From Hawksworthiomyces lignivorus (taxonomy: Eukaryota > Ascomycota > Sordariomycetes > Ophiostomatales > Ophiostomataceae), in the NCBI GenBank assembly GCA_002917075.1, contig NTMA01000006.1:558001-622000 (forward strand): DNA of 64,000 nucleotides. The letters are read 5' to 3'. The notes beneath the pieces were generated by a model. The model did not search any database. It was given only the letters and a program-made list of their open reading frames with translations, and was not told the origin of the DNA. Positions 48,677-59,700 of the stretch are shown here, piece by piece. Position numbers and translations under genes: made by a program. Every line of letters begins with the position of its first letter. The stretch's first letter is position 1.

Positions 48677-51226
48677 CTACGCGAAGGCATTGCCCTGGTC
48701 GTGCTCCTATAAGGATGTGTTAGAAAAATTTCACCAACAACAGATCGCAGAAAAAAAAGCAAAAAAGCGGCAAGGAAATGGTCATTGCTTGCTGCTCACC
48801 TTGAAGTACTCGGGCCCCTTCTCTTGGTACTCCTCTCGAGTCACTGCGGCCGCCCTCCAGGCGTCCGTCCCAGCCCAGCCGGCAGCACCCCGCCAGGCGT
48901 CCGTCAGCGCATCGCCTGCTCGCCGCAGCCGCAGCGGGCTGCCCGCGGGCAGGAGCGCCTGCAGGCCGGAGCGCAGGCGCTCGTCAAAGTTCTGGAAGAG
49001 GGTGAGGCCGCCGGTGAGGAAGACGTCGCGGAGGAAGTCGTCGCGGTCGATGCCGGCGGCGCCCAGGTGGGCGAGGCGCTGGGTGAGGATGTCGCCAGCG
49101 ATCTCGACGAGGCCGGCTTGGTCGACGCCGGCGATGGCAGCAGGCTGGAAGACGACTTCGGGAACGCGGATGCGCTCGACGTTGAGGTGGACCTGGTGGC
49201 GCTCGCGGGGGCTATCGGCGTCAAATGGCCGGGGTCCGCGCTCAAAGGCGTGCATGAGCTTCTTGCTCCAGTCGTCCTGGGCGGCGCGGGTGTGCTCGTA
49301 GGTGAAGGCTGGGTCGTGCTCAAGGAGCAGGGCCTCGAGCTCGCCAAGCACGACGTCTGGGTCAGGCTCGCGCTCCTCGTCGTCGCTGTCGCCGTCGCGG
49401 TTGACAGCAATGTCGCGGTAGACGCCCCAGTCAGCGTCGTTGGCGCCAAAGTCGTCGTCATCCTCGGCGCCCGCGCCGCGCCGGCGCTTGCGGCCTGTCG
49501 CCGTGGTGCCCGTGTTCGTGGGTGTGTCGCTGGCCAGGTTGGCAATGTTCTTCATGCGGATGTACGAGGCTAGATTCTTGCGGTTGCCCATGTCCTTGGA
49601 CAGGCGCTCGCGCTCCTTGATTTTGGCCAGAGCCTCGAGCCGCGCGTTCCGTTTCTCGGCCAGCCAGTTGTCAAGGTCGTTTGTGCGCCGCTCCTCCTCG
49701 AGCCGCGCAGCCTCGGCGACACGCGCCTTCTCAGCCTCCTTCTCAGCCTTGGCGCGCGCGCGCGCGTCGTGGTTTGACTTGAGCAGCCGCTGCTGCCGCT
49801 TTGCCTTGATCCCGGCTTCGTCCAGCTGGTCGTCCGGCACCTCCAGCAGTGAGAAGTCTGGTGCCTCTGCCTGCTCTTCCTCTGGGTCGCCACCCAGGTC
49901 CTTCTGGCGCGCACGCCGGATTGCCCGCTCCAGGTCCTTGATCTGGCGCTCCAGCGCCGCCTCGTCCTTCACCTCAGCTTCGTCTAGCAGGCGCTTAGTC
50001 TCCTTCTTTGGCTGCTCCGCGATCTGCGTCTGGATGCTTTTGAAGTATTCAAGTTCGCGCTCCTTCTTCATCAGCCGGTCCAGCCGCATCTTGGCTGCCT
50101 GCTCCTGTAGCCGCCGGCCGCTCTCCTTCTTGCGCTCGGCAATCTTTGCCAGCTCCTCCTCTGTCTTTTGGATGACCACCTCCTCCGTGTACGGGTACTG
50201 GATGATGCGCTCGCGGTCCTCCAGCCCTGTCCAGTCTAGGTAGCCGCGCAGCTCGCGGTCAAAGTCCGTCGACACGTAGCAGAATTCCTTGAGCCAGAAC
50301 TCGGCCTGCGCCTGATTCAGCTTCAGGTTGCTGCTCAGATAGTCGCGGTACTTAAGACGTATCCACTTCAGCAGGTAGTCAGCCGCATGAGAGCCGCCCC
50401 AGTTAAGACGGATAGCCTGAGACAGAACAGCCTTGGAGTGGTAGACAGGAATGACATGCGTCGCGCTGTAGGACGAAGATACGACGAGACCCGTGTCACC
50501 CTTGTTATGGCGGTACGAGAAAAGGGAATCGATGCCGTAGGCAAGAGACGGCGCGCCGTAGCATTCAAAGATGATCTCGGTCATGGCTGTGAACGCAGCA
50601 GAGTCAGCAAGAGGGCAAGGCCACAGCCTAGGTAGCAAGAAGGGGACAAGCATACTCTTTCGTGAATAGGGCAAGTTAGCGACTGCCTCTGTCAGAACGA
50701 CGGGCATATCAATGGCGCCCTCAACGCCGTTTAGACCGAGCTTGACAAATGTATAGTCCAGGATGTGTTCCATAACGTCCCAGTTGGCCACGATTCCCGT
50801 GCCTGCTTCAAAGGCATTGCGCACGTGGCCGCGTGCGGAGGTGTCGGCATAGCAATCGGCTCCGACAAAAGAAAACGTCTTTCCTAGCTTGCGGTCTCGG
50901 TACTTGGCCATAATCGGAGGGATGACAAGCCGCGGTTCTCTTTCGAAAGACCAACCCGCGCGAACCGTAGATGAGCCTAACAGACAATTATAAGAACGAG
51001 CCACTTGATATCATTGAACTAGAGTCTTGCAAAACCCACCATTGTCAATCACAATGACGGCATCACCATTTGGCCGCGCCTTGGCAGCATCGTAGCCATC
51101 GGATTGTGGTGGTATAAATTTGTCGAATTTGACGTCTTTCACGGGGTAGATCGTCGGTTCTGGTAATAATTTCCACGCCTCGCGCCGCGAGACGGGCTCG
51201 ACAATATCAATGGCCATAGGCGCCAT
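48677..51226 (-). CDS. ARP5: Actin-related protein Arp5 (INO80 complex)
   Basis: Subunit of the INO80 nucleosome remodeller. Four exons on the minus strand: 51226-51040, 50976-50656, 50586-48800 and a 30-nt last exon 48706-48677; 774 residues. Actin-fold landmarks: VIVIDNG-SSTVRAGW across intron 1 (phosphate loop), VANLPYSRK-TMTEIIFECYGAPSLAYGID across intron 2, and FLTGGLTLFQNFDERL near the end. The Arp5-specific insert is a long Lys/Glu/Arg-rich coiled region (about residues 260-500). The frame reads into a TGA at 48782-48784, but the splice GTGAGC (donor 48799) to TTATAG (acceptor 48707) replaces VSSKQ with EHDQGNAFA; the family normally ends EYxKEHxxGN, so the spliced form is preferred. 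All introns are 63-93 nt GT-AG. Confidence 0.9.
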
Positions 51227-53019
51227 TCTGGTGAGAAGAGGATGTTGAGGAGGTTTAGATTGAGGAGAGAAGGGAGACGGGAGAGGCGATTGCGGTCGGG
51301 GACTCGCCTAGGTTGGTCGTAGGAAAGAGGGGATCGAATTCGTGTCGTGGGGATATTGACACACTAAAGAGGATGCCCTGCAAGCTGCGTCGCGCCGTAT
51401 TACGCCAATAGCTAGCCGTTGACCTTTCAGTCACGGGCATAAACCATGTCTAAGGCGCGTCAACAGTTGTCCTCGTAGAAGGTCTCGGCAGAATATGAAG
51501 ACAAGTAAAGCGATGATGACCAAGTAGGGGATAGGTGGCAACAATGACGCCAGGCGAAATGGAGTCTGCCACTTTAGTTCGTTGTCGAAGGTGTATTTTA
51601 AGGCAGGTTTTTCCTTTTACTTGGCTTTTCGTCTGCTGCTGCGAATTTCCCCCTTCGATTGAAGCTCTCCCCAGTCTCGAAAATATGGACGCCCACATTC
51701 ATTCAAGGATCAATATTATGTAAGGCAAAAGCCACTCTCATTGGTTCCAGGGCGCGCTTTCCCGATTTGGATGTTGTACCTTAAGAGGACCTAGCAAGAC
51801 CGTCTAACCACATGCTAAAGGGTCGCCGCTGCCGCTACCAGCTCCGTTTTTAGCGACTTTCAATATGCCAGTAACCACCCTATCTATCTAGATTGACCGA
51901 TATATGCATCTCCTATTTGCTTCTTCATCTCGTTTTCGAGCATACCTAGATATCGGATGAAACAGTAGAATACTACATACTCAATGGGCTATTTGTTGTG
52001 TGTTTGGCTCTTTGTCAAGCAGCAGGCACTAGGGGAGCGTACGCGCATAATACAATCCGCGTATGACTGGAGTACTTATGACTGTTATGTCATATGTTTC
52101 GCCGTTTCAAGTCGTGTTCCAGCCCTGAGATCATCATCCCTTGCCTGCAGAATGCCTTGACGCGATCGAAACGGTACAGTACATTACAGATACGCCGCTG
52201 CTCACGTGTAGCTACAACGCCCTGAACATGCTTACTCGTTCCGTGTGATGTGTAAGCGGGGCGAGGCGGGGTTAAGGCGATCTTCAAGGAGCTTCTTTAT
52301 TCACTTAGCGAGGCGTCGTGCTGCACGCAGGTATATGTCTTTGCGGGATCAGTGCCGGCACCGTTGCTTGAAGAAAACGCACCGATTCTTTCTTCTGTGA
52401 GACAGGAATGAAAGCGAACGGTCGACCGGACTATGTACTACAACGAATAGAGGTGGGCGATCACCTTACTCACCGCTCGAGTGCCGCAAACAGTGGGCTG
52501 TTTGAAAGCTTCATCCTAGCCCAGCTATCAGCTTTTAAAATTTGGCGGGGCGCATTGCCTGACAGGGAAGCAAAGCTTCAATTATTTAGTATGGTGGCAG
52601 ACGCTTCACCTCTTGAGCAACTACCCAGTTTGCCCAGTTGCATGCATTAACGCGAACAATTTCCTTTGGCGGCATACCCCTCTTTGGACCCTCTGCGTAT
52701 CCTCATAATATCTCCCCGTTATTACTACAACATTAATCTTCCCGCATCCCACTTCTTCGTCCCCTTTCCTCCTTTGCTCCTCTCAAACGACAAAGCGTCA
52801 CACGTCTGTTTTACTGTCTGCTGTCTCCCCGAGCAATCCCATCTTTGTACGCCTTCTGTTCCCTAACTTTTCTATACGAGTCTGCAGTTCCCTCGACAAC
52901 TACCTACGCCTCTCGGAACCTGTTGTTTATTTCAAGCTTTCCTCTTTCGTCTGTCATCGTGCACTCTTTTCCTTTTTTTTTTTGTCTACAACAAAACGAT
53001 CCAAATAAAACCTGGCATC
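51227..53019. other. Divergent intergenic region between ARP5 and profilin
   Basis: About 1.8 kb containing both promoters. The last ~350 bp before profilin are CT-rich. No additional gene seen. Confidence 0.55.
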
Positions 53020-53866
53020 ATGTCTTGGCAAGGTCGGTAGTACATTCTCACTGCTATATCAGTCTTACTGTCGGCTGGCTTTGCTTCCAGTTCCATCATA
53101 TTCCGAGAACTTTCGACTGACAGCGTACTTGCCAAATAGGATACATCGACTCGAGGTAACATTTTCTCCCAAGGCTACCTGCACAGCCAGCTAAGCTGGT
53201 CCCTGCCACCGTCCCCCGTGCCTCGCTTCCGTCAAGTCCGGAGGAAGACAAATTCTCCAAGCGGCATCGGAACACAGCTACGAGAAGCGAAATCTATGCT
53301 AACATAACAAATAACAGTCTTGTTGGCAGTGGCCATATCGACAAGGCTGCCATCATCAGCGCTGCTGGCGACAGCGTCTGGGCTACTTCTGCCGGCTTCA
53401 CAGTATGAACGGGTTCCTAGAGATTCCCTCTGAATATTGCAGAAGCCTTTGCAGAAGCCGTCCTTGTGGCTAACATGGGGTTTTGCAACCTCTGTTTAGA
53501 TTAAGCCAGATGAGCTGAAGGTTATCGCCTCCATCTTCGAGGGCAAGAGCGACGTTGCCGACAAGGCCTACAGCGAGGGCATCCACGTGGCCGACGAGCG
53601 ATTTGTTGCGACCATCATCAGCGTCGAGGACAGCATTGTCATGCTCCGGAAGGTAAAATAACAAGACGAAATATTGCAATAGCAAGCATAGACGAGACAC
53701 GAAGCATGTATGCTGACTAGACAAATTACAGGGCAAGACTGGTGTTGCTATTGCCAAGACAAAGTCGGCGATCGTGGTCGGTCACTACGGCGAGAATGCA
53801 CAGGCGAGCAACGCGCGGGCAACAGTCGAGGCCCTGGCCGACTACCTGCGCAAGGCTGGATACTAA
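53020..53866 (+). CDS. PFY1: Profilin
   Basis: Small actin-monomer-binding protein that also binds poly-Pro and phosphoinositides. Five exons: 53020-53032, 53140-53155, 53318-53402, 53500-53652, 53732-53866; 133 residues, the usual profilin size. The assembled N-terminus reads MSWQGYIDSSLVGSGHIDKA, matching the conserved MSWQxYxD start, and the protein continues AAIISAAGDSVWATSAGF, then GKTGVAIAKTKSAIVVGHY and ends ADYLRKAGY. The first two exons are only 13 and 16 nt. Four introns (107, 162, 97, 79 nt); the first has the unusual donor GTCGGT, the others are ordinary. An upstream CT-rich stretch is likely the promoter or leader. Confidence 0.93.
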
Positions 53867-54840
53867 AGAGGTTGACGGTATGGCGAGAGAGAGGTTGAGC
53901 TGAAAGGTGGGATGAAGTCTATTGGAGAGATCCGAGAGTCTGGCGTGAGGAAGATACAGAGGTATATAAGACAAATTTAAACACCCAGAAGCAAGATAGA
54001 TTTTGGCGGTGGCTGTGTGCGCCGGTGTGTGGAGGTGTGATTGAGGAGGGCGAACGGCTTGTGGAACACCAGGTACTCAGTTGAGTAACTCCCGGAGGAA
54101 AAATAAGAGACGAAGAAGAAGAGCTGCTTTCAGCCGGTTTTCATCGACACAAGATGGATCTATCCCTATGGCTTGATTTTCTTTTGAAGATATATGCACA
54201 TTGAAATTTACCTTTATATTTTTTTTCACATCTCATGCTCTAAGATTTTGTTTCGATTCATAAGTCACTTTCCAAGTCTACTAAGACGTAATTAGGGCAG
54301 AATCACTTTAAATTTCCACGTCATATAGATTCTTCCTTAGCAAGCTATTCCAGTATCTTACAGGGCAAATAATAAAGTAATTACAAGAAACGAAATCCGG
54401 ACCTTATTTCACCAACAAAAAAAAACCAAAAAGATGGGTATACATCAGTTCCCACTCCCCTATTTTCTTTCTGATCCCAATCAACGCCTAAAGGTGTATC
54501 CTCCTATTACCCCCGTGATTCTCTATAGTATACATACTCCCAAACTGCCCCAAAAAGCAACTAATTAAAGGAAGAACCCCCCATGTTGCCACTCCAGCTT
54601 ACCCGTTTGTAGGCCTACCCGTCCCTCCATCATTTCTCTCGGCAAAACTGCCGAGCTGTGGCTTGCGCATCACCCACTCGGCGTTTGTGCGTATAATGAA
54701 TAAAAAGGGGGACCTGTCCGGTTTCGTGGTATTGTGTTTCGCATCTAGGACAAGCGGTTGTCCCTTTGTAGAACTCCAATTGCTCCTGCTGCAGGCCTGC
54801 CACCTTTCTCCGGCTTCGCTTTGTACTGTCTGGGGGTCCC
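53867..54840. other. Convergent 3' spacer between profilin and GOT1
   Basis: About 970 bp, AT-rich. No supported gene; holds both 3' UTRs. Confidence 0.55.
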
Positions 54841-55731
54841 TCATACCGGCAGGTCCGCGTTCCGCCGGCCCAGCCCAGCTCGGTCCACCGCGGCGCCAAT
54901 GTAAGGGCCAACGACCGGCGCGTTGCGCGCGAATGCGGCTATCGTGCCTAGGAAGTCGCCGAAGAGCACTATGATGCCATACAACTCGACGCAGAAGCCG
55001 ATAAGGGGCCAGCGCAGCAAAATCAGGAGGAGGCCGCCGAAGAAAGCGGCGGTGCCCTTAGCCTTCTGTTTGCGAGCGAAAAAGAGGAGCGTCTTCTGCG
55101 GGCCGATGATGATAGTCAAGCCGATAAGGAACAGGATCTAGGGGAGGGCATGGTTAGTTCGATGCCGGTGAAAAGAGGGGATAGGAGGAGGAAGGTCGGC
55201 AGAACGAGGTCGGGAGAGGCACTGTAGCTTATCTTGCACGTACATTACCCATGGCAAGCCTGCAACAAAGGAGACGGTGTCAGTCAGCCGAGAAGAGACG
55301 GCAGCGCAGCCAGGAGAGGGAAGGAGACAAAGAAAGATGCAGAGAACATGACTTACATGGCCCGGTCAAAGAAGAACATGACACCACCGATAAGGAAAAA
55401 GCCACCTGGAGAAACGGCGTCAGACGTTGCGCAAAGAAAACGCACATAAAACAAAAGGCATCCCCATCGCCTTTTCACTTCTTCTCCTCCACACGCGCAA
55501 AAATTTACGTACCGCCAGAGCAGAAGGCTACCCCAATTTCTGCAGATCGAGAGGTCCTGTCAGCATCGCCTAGTTCCAGAGAGAGTAAAAGCAGCAAAGA
55601 AAACAGTACGCGACAAGCGGTGGCGCTTCATGGTCGCGTGTCGCAACGGCCGCCAATTCGCAAAGGAGAGGCTACGGAATTGCGGGAAGAACGGAAGAGC
55701 TGCACGTACTCTGGGAATCTGATAACCACAT
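54841..55731 (-). CDS. GOT1: GOT1 Golgi vesicle-transport membrane protein
   Basis: Small four-helix membrane protein of the Got1/Sft2-like family, acting in ER-Golgi and Golgi vesicle traffic. Five exons on the minus strand: 55731-55710 (22 nt), 55539-55513 (27 nt), 55405-55357 (49 nt), 55259-55244 (16 nt) and 55137-54841; 136 residues, as in yeast (138). Assembly gives MWLSDSQKIGVAFCSGGGFF, then LIGGVMFFFDRAMLAMGN, ILFLIGLTIIIGPQKTLLFF, and ends with VELYGIIVLFGDFLGTI and the conserved DLPV-type C-terminus. Each junction is GT-AG and keeps frame. Only the last exon would be noticed as an open frame, starting inside the second helix; on its own it would look like a truncated protein. Confidence 0.92.
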
Positions 55732-56791
55732 TGACGGCATGGTTGCTGCAGGAGTGGCGACGAGACGAAATGGAACCAAGGGGGAGAGACCAAAAAAAGA
55801 AGTCGTCAGGGCGTGGCAAGCTGAGATCAAGAGTCTTTTTAGCTGCTGTTGTTATCGCGAGAAACTGAAAAGAAACGGGAAATCCGGGGGTTGTTGGTTT
55901 CAAACAGAAATTGAAGAACGCTGAAAAGGCAGACAATGCGCATTCAGATGTGGCTTATTGCTCCAGAAAACACGTCTCCTTTCTGTTAGGTGAGCCCCTG
56001 GCTGGTGGACCGCGAATCGCTAAATTACTTGCTACCCTGTAATTAGGTAGTATTCGCGTTAATACGGCACGAGTTTTTTTTTTGGTGGGATGAACAGAGA
56101 GTACCACTCAGTAGAGTGGCATTGGTGGCATGGACGCGGCAAGTCCCCACTAACTAAAACCCGTCCCCGTTCGTCTGTGCTTCAGGCTTGGATGCCATTG
56201 GCCAAGACTTTGAGGAGATTTGAAGAACTTCTGGAAGGGCTAGAAGCACAAGCAAGAAAAACACACAGCAAATTCGGCGCCGCGGAAGAGCGATAGTAAC
56301 CTTCTTTTTCATATGAAGACTTGACTAGACTAAGCTAATAGCAAACGCTGCTGCTACTGCTTTAATATATCGAGAACATAGAGCTCAAAACATTTAAGAC
56401 CTAGCGGAATAAACAAGGACATGTTGCTTGGTAGCTTGCTGAGGCGAATAAATAAGTTCAGGGCTTCGCTGCGCTCTAACTTTCGCCAATAAAATGCCCT
56501 ACAACATAAAAGCCGGCAACAGCTATTTAACGCTCCTTTCGCCGCCCTTTCCCCACTGCTCCTGCCTATTTGAGCTTTGTCATCCCGGATGACTCCCCCG
56601 CGATTTTTATATGAACTTGAAGAGCGGCGAGTTTAAGAGAGACAGGCCAGTGTAAATAGAACAAAATTATCACGACACGCTCAGAGAGGGTTTTTGTGTA
56701 GATATTGTGCCATGATACTCCCCTCTCTGACTCTCTAATCTTTAGTAATTCCTCTCTCACACATCTCCTCTCGCCTCTCATACCCCTCCAA
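55732..56791. other. Divergent intergenic region between GOT1 and SLH1
   Basis: About 1.06 kb holding the two promoters. No extra gene seen. Confidence 0.6.
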
Positions 56792-59700
56792 ATGGCCTCT
56801 CTATCACAAAGCTCCCCCGAGGAGCAGTGGCGGCAGCAAGTAGCTGCTATGAAAGAGGCTGTTGCGAAACTTGAGCTTCCCGCAGCCTCAGAAATAAGCG
56901 ACCTAGACGAATATGATGACTCGGATGACAGCAACGACTACTTTAGCTCCGTAAGCGGGGGAGGCGGCCAAGATATTTGGGACTTTATCTCAGATAGCGA
57001 GCTGGAAGAGCTCGGCCTCGCTACGGAAGATGACGACACCTATTTCACGGATGGCGGAGCAGAAGGGTCCGGGGGCCACGGAGCAGGAGCAAGCTTGATT
57101 TACAGCCCAAGCTGGCTTTCGACAAAATGTCTGGCGCTGGCATCGCGCAACCAGGCATCCGCTTCTCTACCACCAGATGTGCTGCAGGTGCAGATCATGG
57201 ACGTGCTGCAATCGTCTCGACCCGAAGAGGAGCTTCAGTCCCAGCTTACGGACCTGGTCGGCTTTGAAGACTTGGACTTTGTCATTGAGCTTCTGGCGCA
57301 CCGCGACGAGATAGTCTCAGCGGCTATGGCTGAAGCGTCTGCGCCACAGCAGAGCACAGAGCCGCAATCTATCTTGGTGGGCGGCAACCGCCTCCTGACA
57401 AAAGCACAACGAGAAGAGCAGCTGCGACAGAGGGACTTCCAGCACAAGACAGCAGTACTGGCTGAAGCATCAAAGAAAGAACCACAGTACCCTCATGTGT
57501 ATAAGGCCTACAATGCCGGCAACAGCTTGAGCGTTACCGGCAAGCGGTATGCCCTCCCAGAGGGCAGCAAGCAGAGCGAGAAAGAGAAGTACACAGAGTT
57601 TTTTGTGCCAGCGGGCCGCAAGGGAACGCTCGGCCCGGGGCAAAAGCTTGTTGCGATCGCCGATCTCGACGGTCTGTGCCGAGGCACCTTTAAAGGATAC
57701 ACGGCGCTGAATCGCATGCAGAGCCTTGTTTATCCTGTCGCGTACAAGACTAGCGAAAACATGCTTATATGCGCTCCTACAGGTGCCGTAAGTGGTCCCA
57801 TCGCTTTACTGCGGCGTTAACCTTTTCTCTTCCTTTCGCAAAGATAATATCCACTGACGCCGCGTAGGGTAAAACGGACGCAGCTATGCTGACCATCTTG
57901 CATACAATTGGCCAATATGCGCAACCGAACCCAGCCGAAGATCTCTCCGTGAAAGACTTTGCTGTGGATACGGAGGACTTCAAGATTGTCTATGTTGCTC
58001 CGATGAAGGCGCTGGCGGCTGAAATCACAGAGAAACTCGGCAAACGACTTGCATGGCTTGGCATCCAGGTTCGCGAGTACACTGGCGATATGCATCTCAC
58101 CAAGTCCGAGATTGTGCGGACACAAATCATCGTGACAACTCCTGAAAAATGGGATGTGGTTACCCGCCGAGGTGTTGGCGACACGGAGCTCGTGCAGAAA
58201 GTGAGACTTCTAATCATTGACGAAGTTCATATGCTTCATGACGAGCGTGGTGCCGTTCTTGAATCTCTCGTGGCCCGGACCGAACGGCAAGTTGAGAGCA
58301 CGCAGTCACTTATTCGCATAGTCGGCCTTAGTGCTACGCTACCAAACTACATTGACGTCGCCGACTTCCTCAAAGTGAACCGATACGCTGGTCTCTTCTA
58401 TTTTGACGCTTCATTCCGTCCTGTTCCCCTAGAACAACACTTTATTGGTGTCAAGGGCAAGGCGGGCAGCAAGCAGTCTAAAGAGAACCTAGACACTGTT
58501 GCCTTTGAAAAGGCGCGTGAGATGCTCGAGCATGGCCATCAAGTAATGGTGTTCGTCCACTCCCGACGCGACACAATGGCCACTGCCAAGATGCTCCACG
58601 AGAAAGCTGCCGACGAGATGTGTCTTGACCTCTTTGACCCTAGTATGCACCCACGCTACGAAGCGGCAGTCACTTCCATGAAGACATCCAAAGCACGCGA
58701 ACTTCGTGAACTTTTGCCAAAGGGATTAGGTATTCATCACGCTGGTATGGCGCGGTCGGACCGCAATCTCATGGAGCGGCTGTTCGGAGAAGGTGTCCTC
58801 AAGATTCTGTGTTGTACTGCCACCTTGGCATGGGGTGTAAACTTGCCGGCTGCCGCCGTCATTATCAAGGGAACACAAGTATACAGCGCACAGGACGGTA
58901 AATTCATGGATCTCGGCATCCTCGATGTCCTACAGATTTTCGGTCGTGCAGGTCGTCCCCAGTTTGAAGACACTGGTATTGGTATGATTTGCACAACACA
59001 CGACAAGCTGGATCATTATCTCAAGGCTGTAACCGAGCAGATGCCCATCGAATCACGCTTCTCAGCGAAGTTGGTTGATAACATGAATGCCGAGATCGCA
59101 CTGGGCACTGTCACGTCGATTCCGGAAGCAGTCCAATGGATTGGCTACTCCTACCTCTTCGTGCGCATGCGACGCAATCCTATGGCATACGGCATAGACT
59201 GGGCCGAATTTTCCCAAGACCCGATGCTTGTACAGCGCCGTCGACAGCTAGCTGTGCAAACCGCGCGCACGTTGCAGCAGAGCCAGATGATCATTTTCAA
59301 CGAGGCGACCGACGAGCTGCGCAGTAAGGATGTCGGGCGTATTGCAAGCCAGTACTATATTCTGCACACCAGTATTCAAATATTTAATAACATGATGCGC
59401 AAGCATGCCACTGAAGCCGATGTTCTCCAGATGATCGCCAAGAGCGGCGAGTTTGACAACATCCAGTCGCGCGACAGCGAAAACAAGGAGCTGACCAAGC
59501 TCAAAGACAATGGCACGGTCTGTGATGTTGGCGGAACGATGGATTCCCCTCAGACGAAAACCAACATCCTGCTGCAGTCGTACATCTCCAAGGTGCAGCC
59601 CGACGACTTCGCTCTGGGCAACGACCTCAACTACGTTGCCCAGCAAGCTGGGCGGATCTGCAGAGCTCTCTTCATGATCGCCCTCAATAGGCGATGGGGT

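Noticed and set aside
48782..48799. TGA at 48784 as the true ARP5 stop
   Set aside because: The frame into it adds VSSKQ, whereas a GT-AG splice just before it restores the Arp5-like EHDQGNAFA end.
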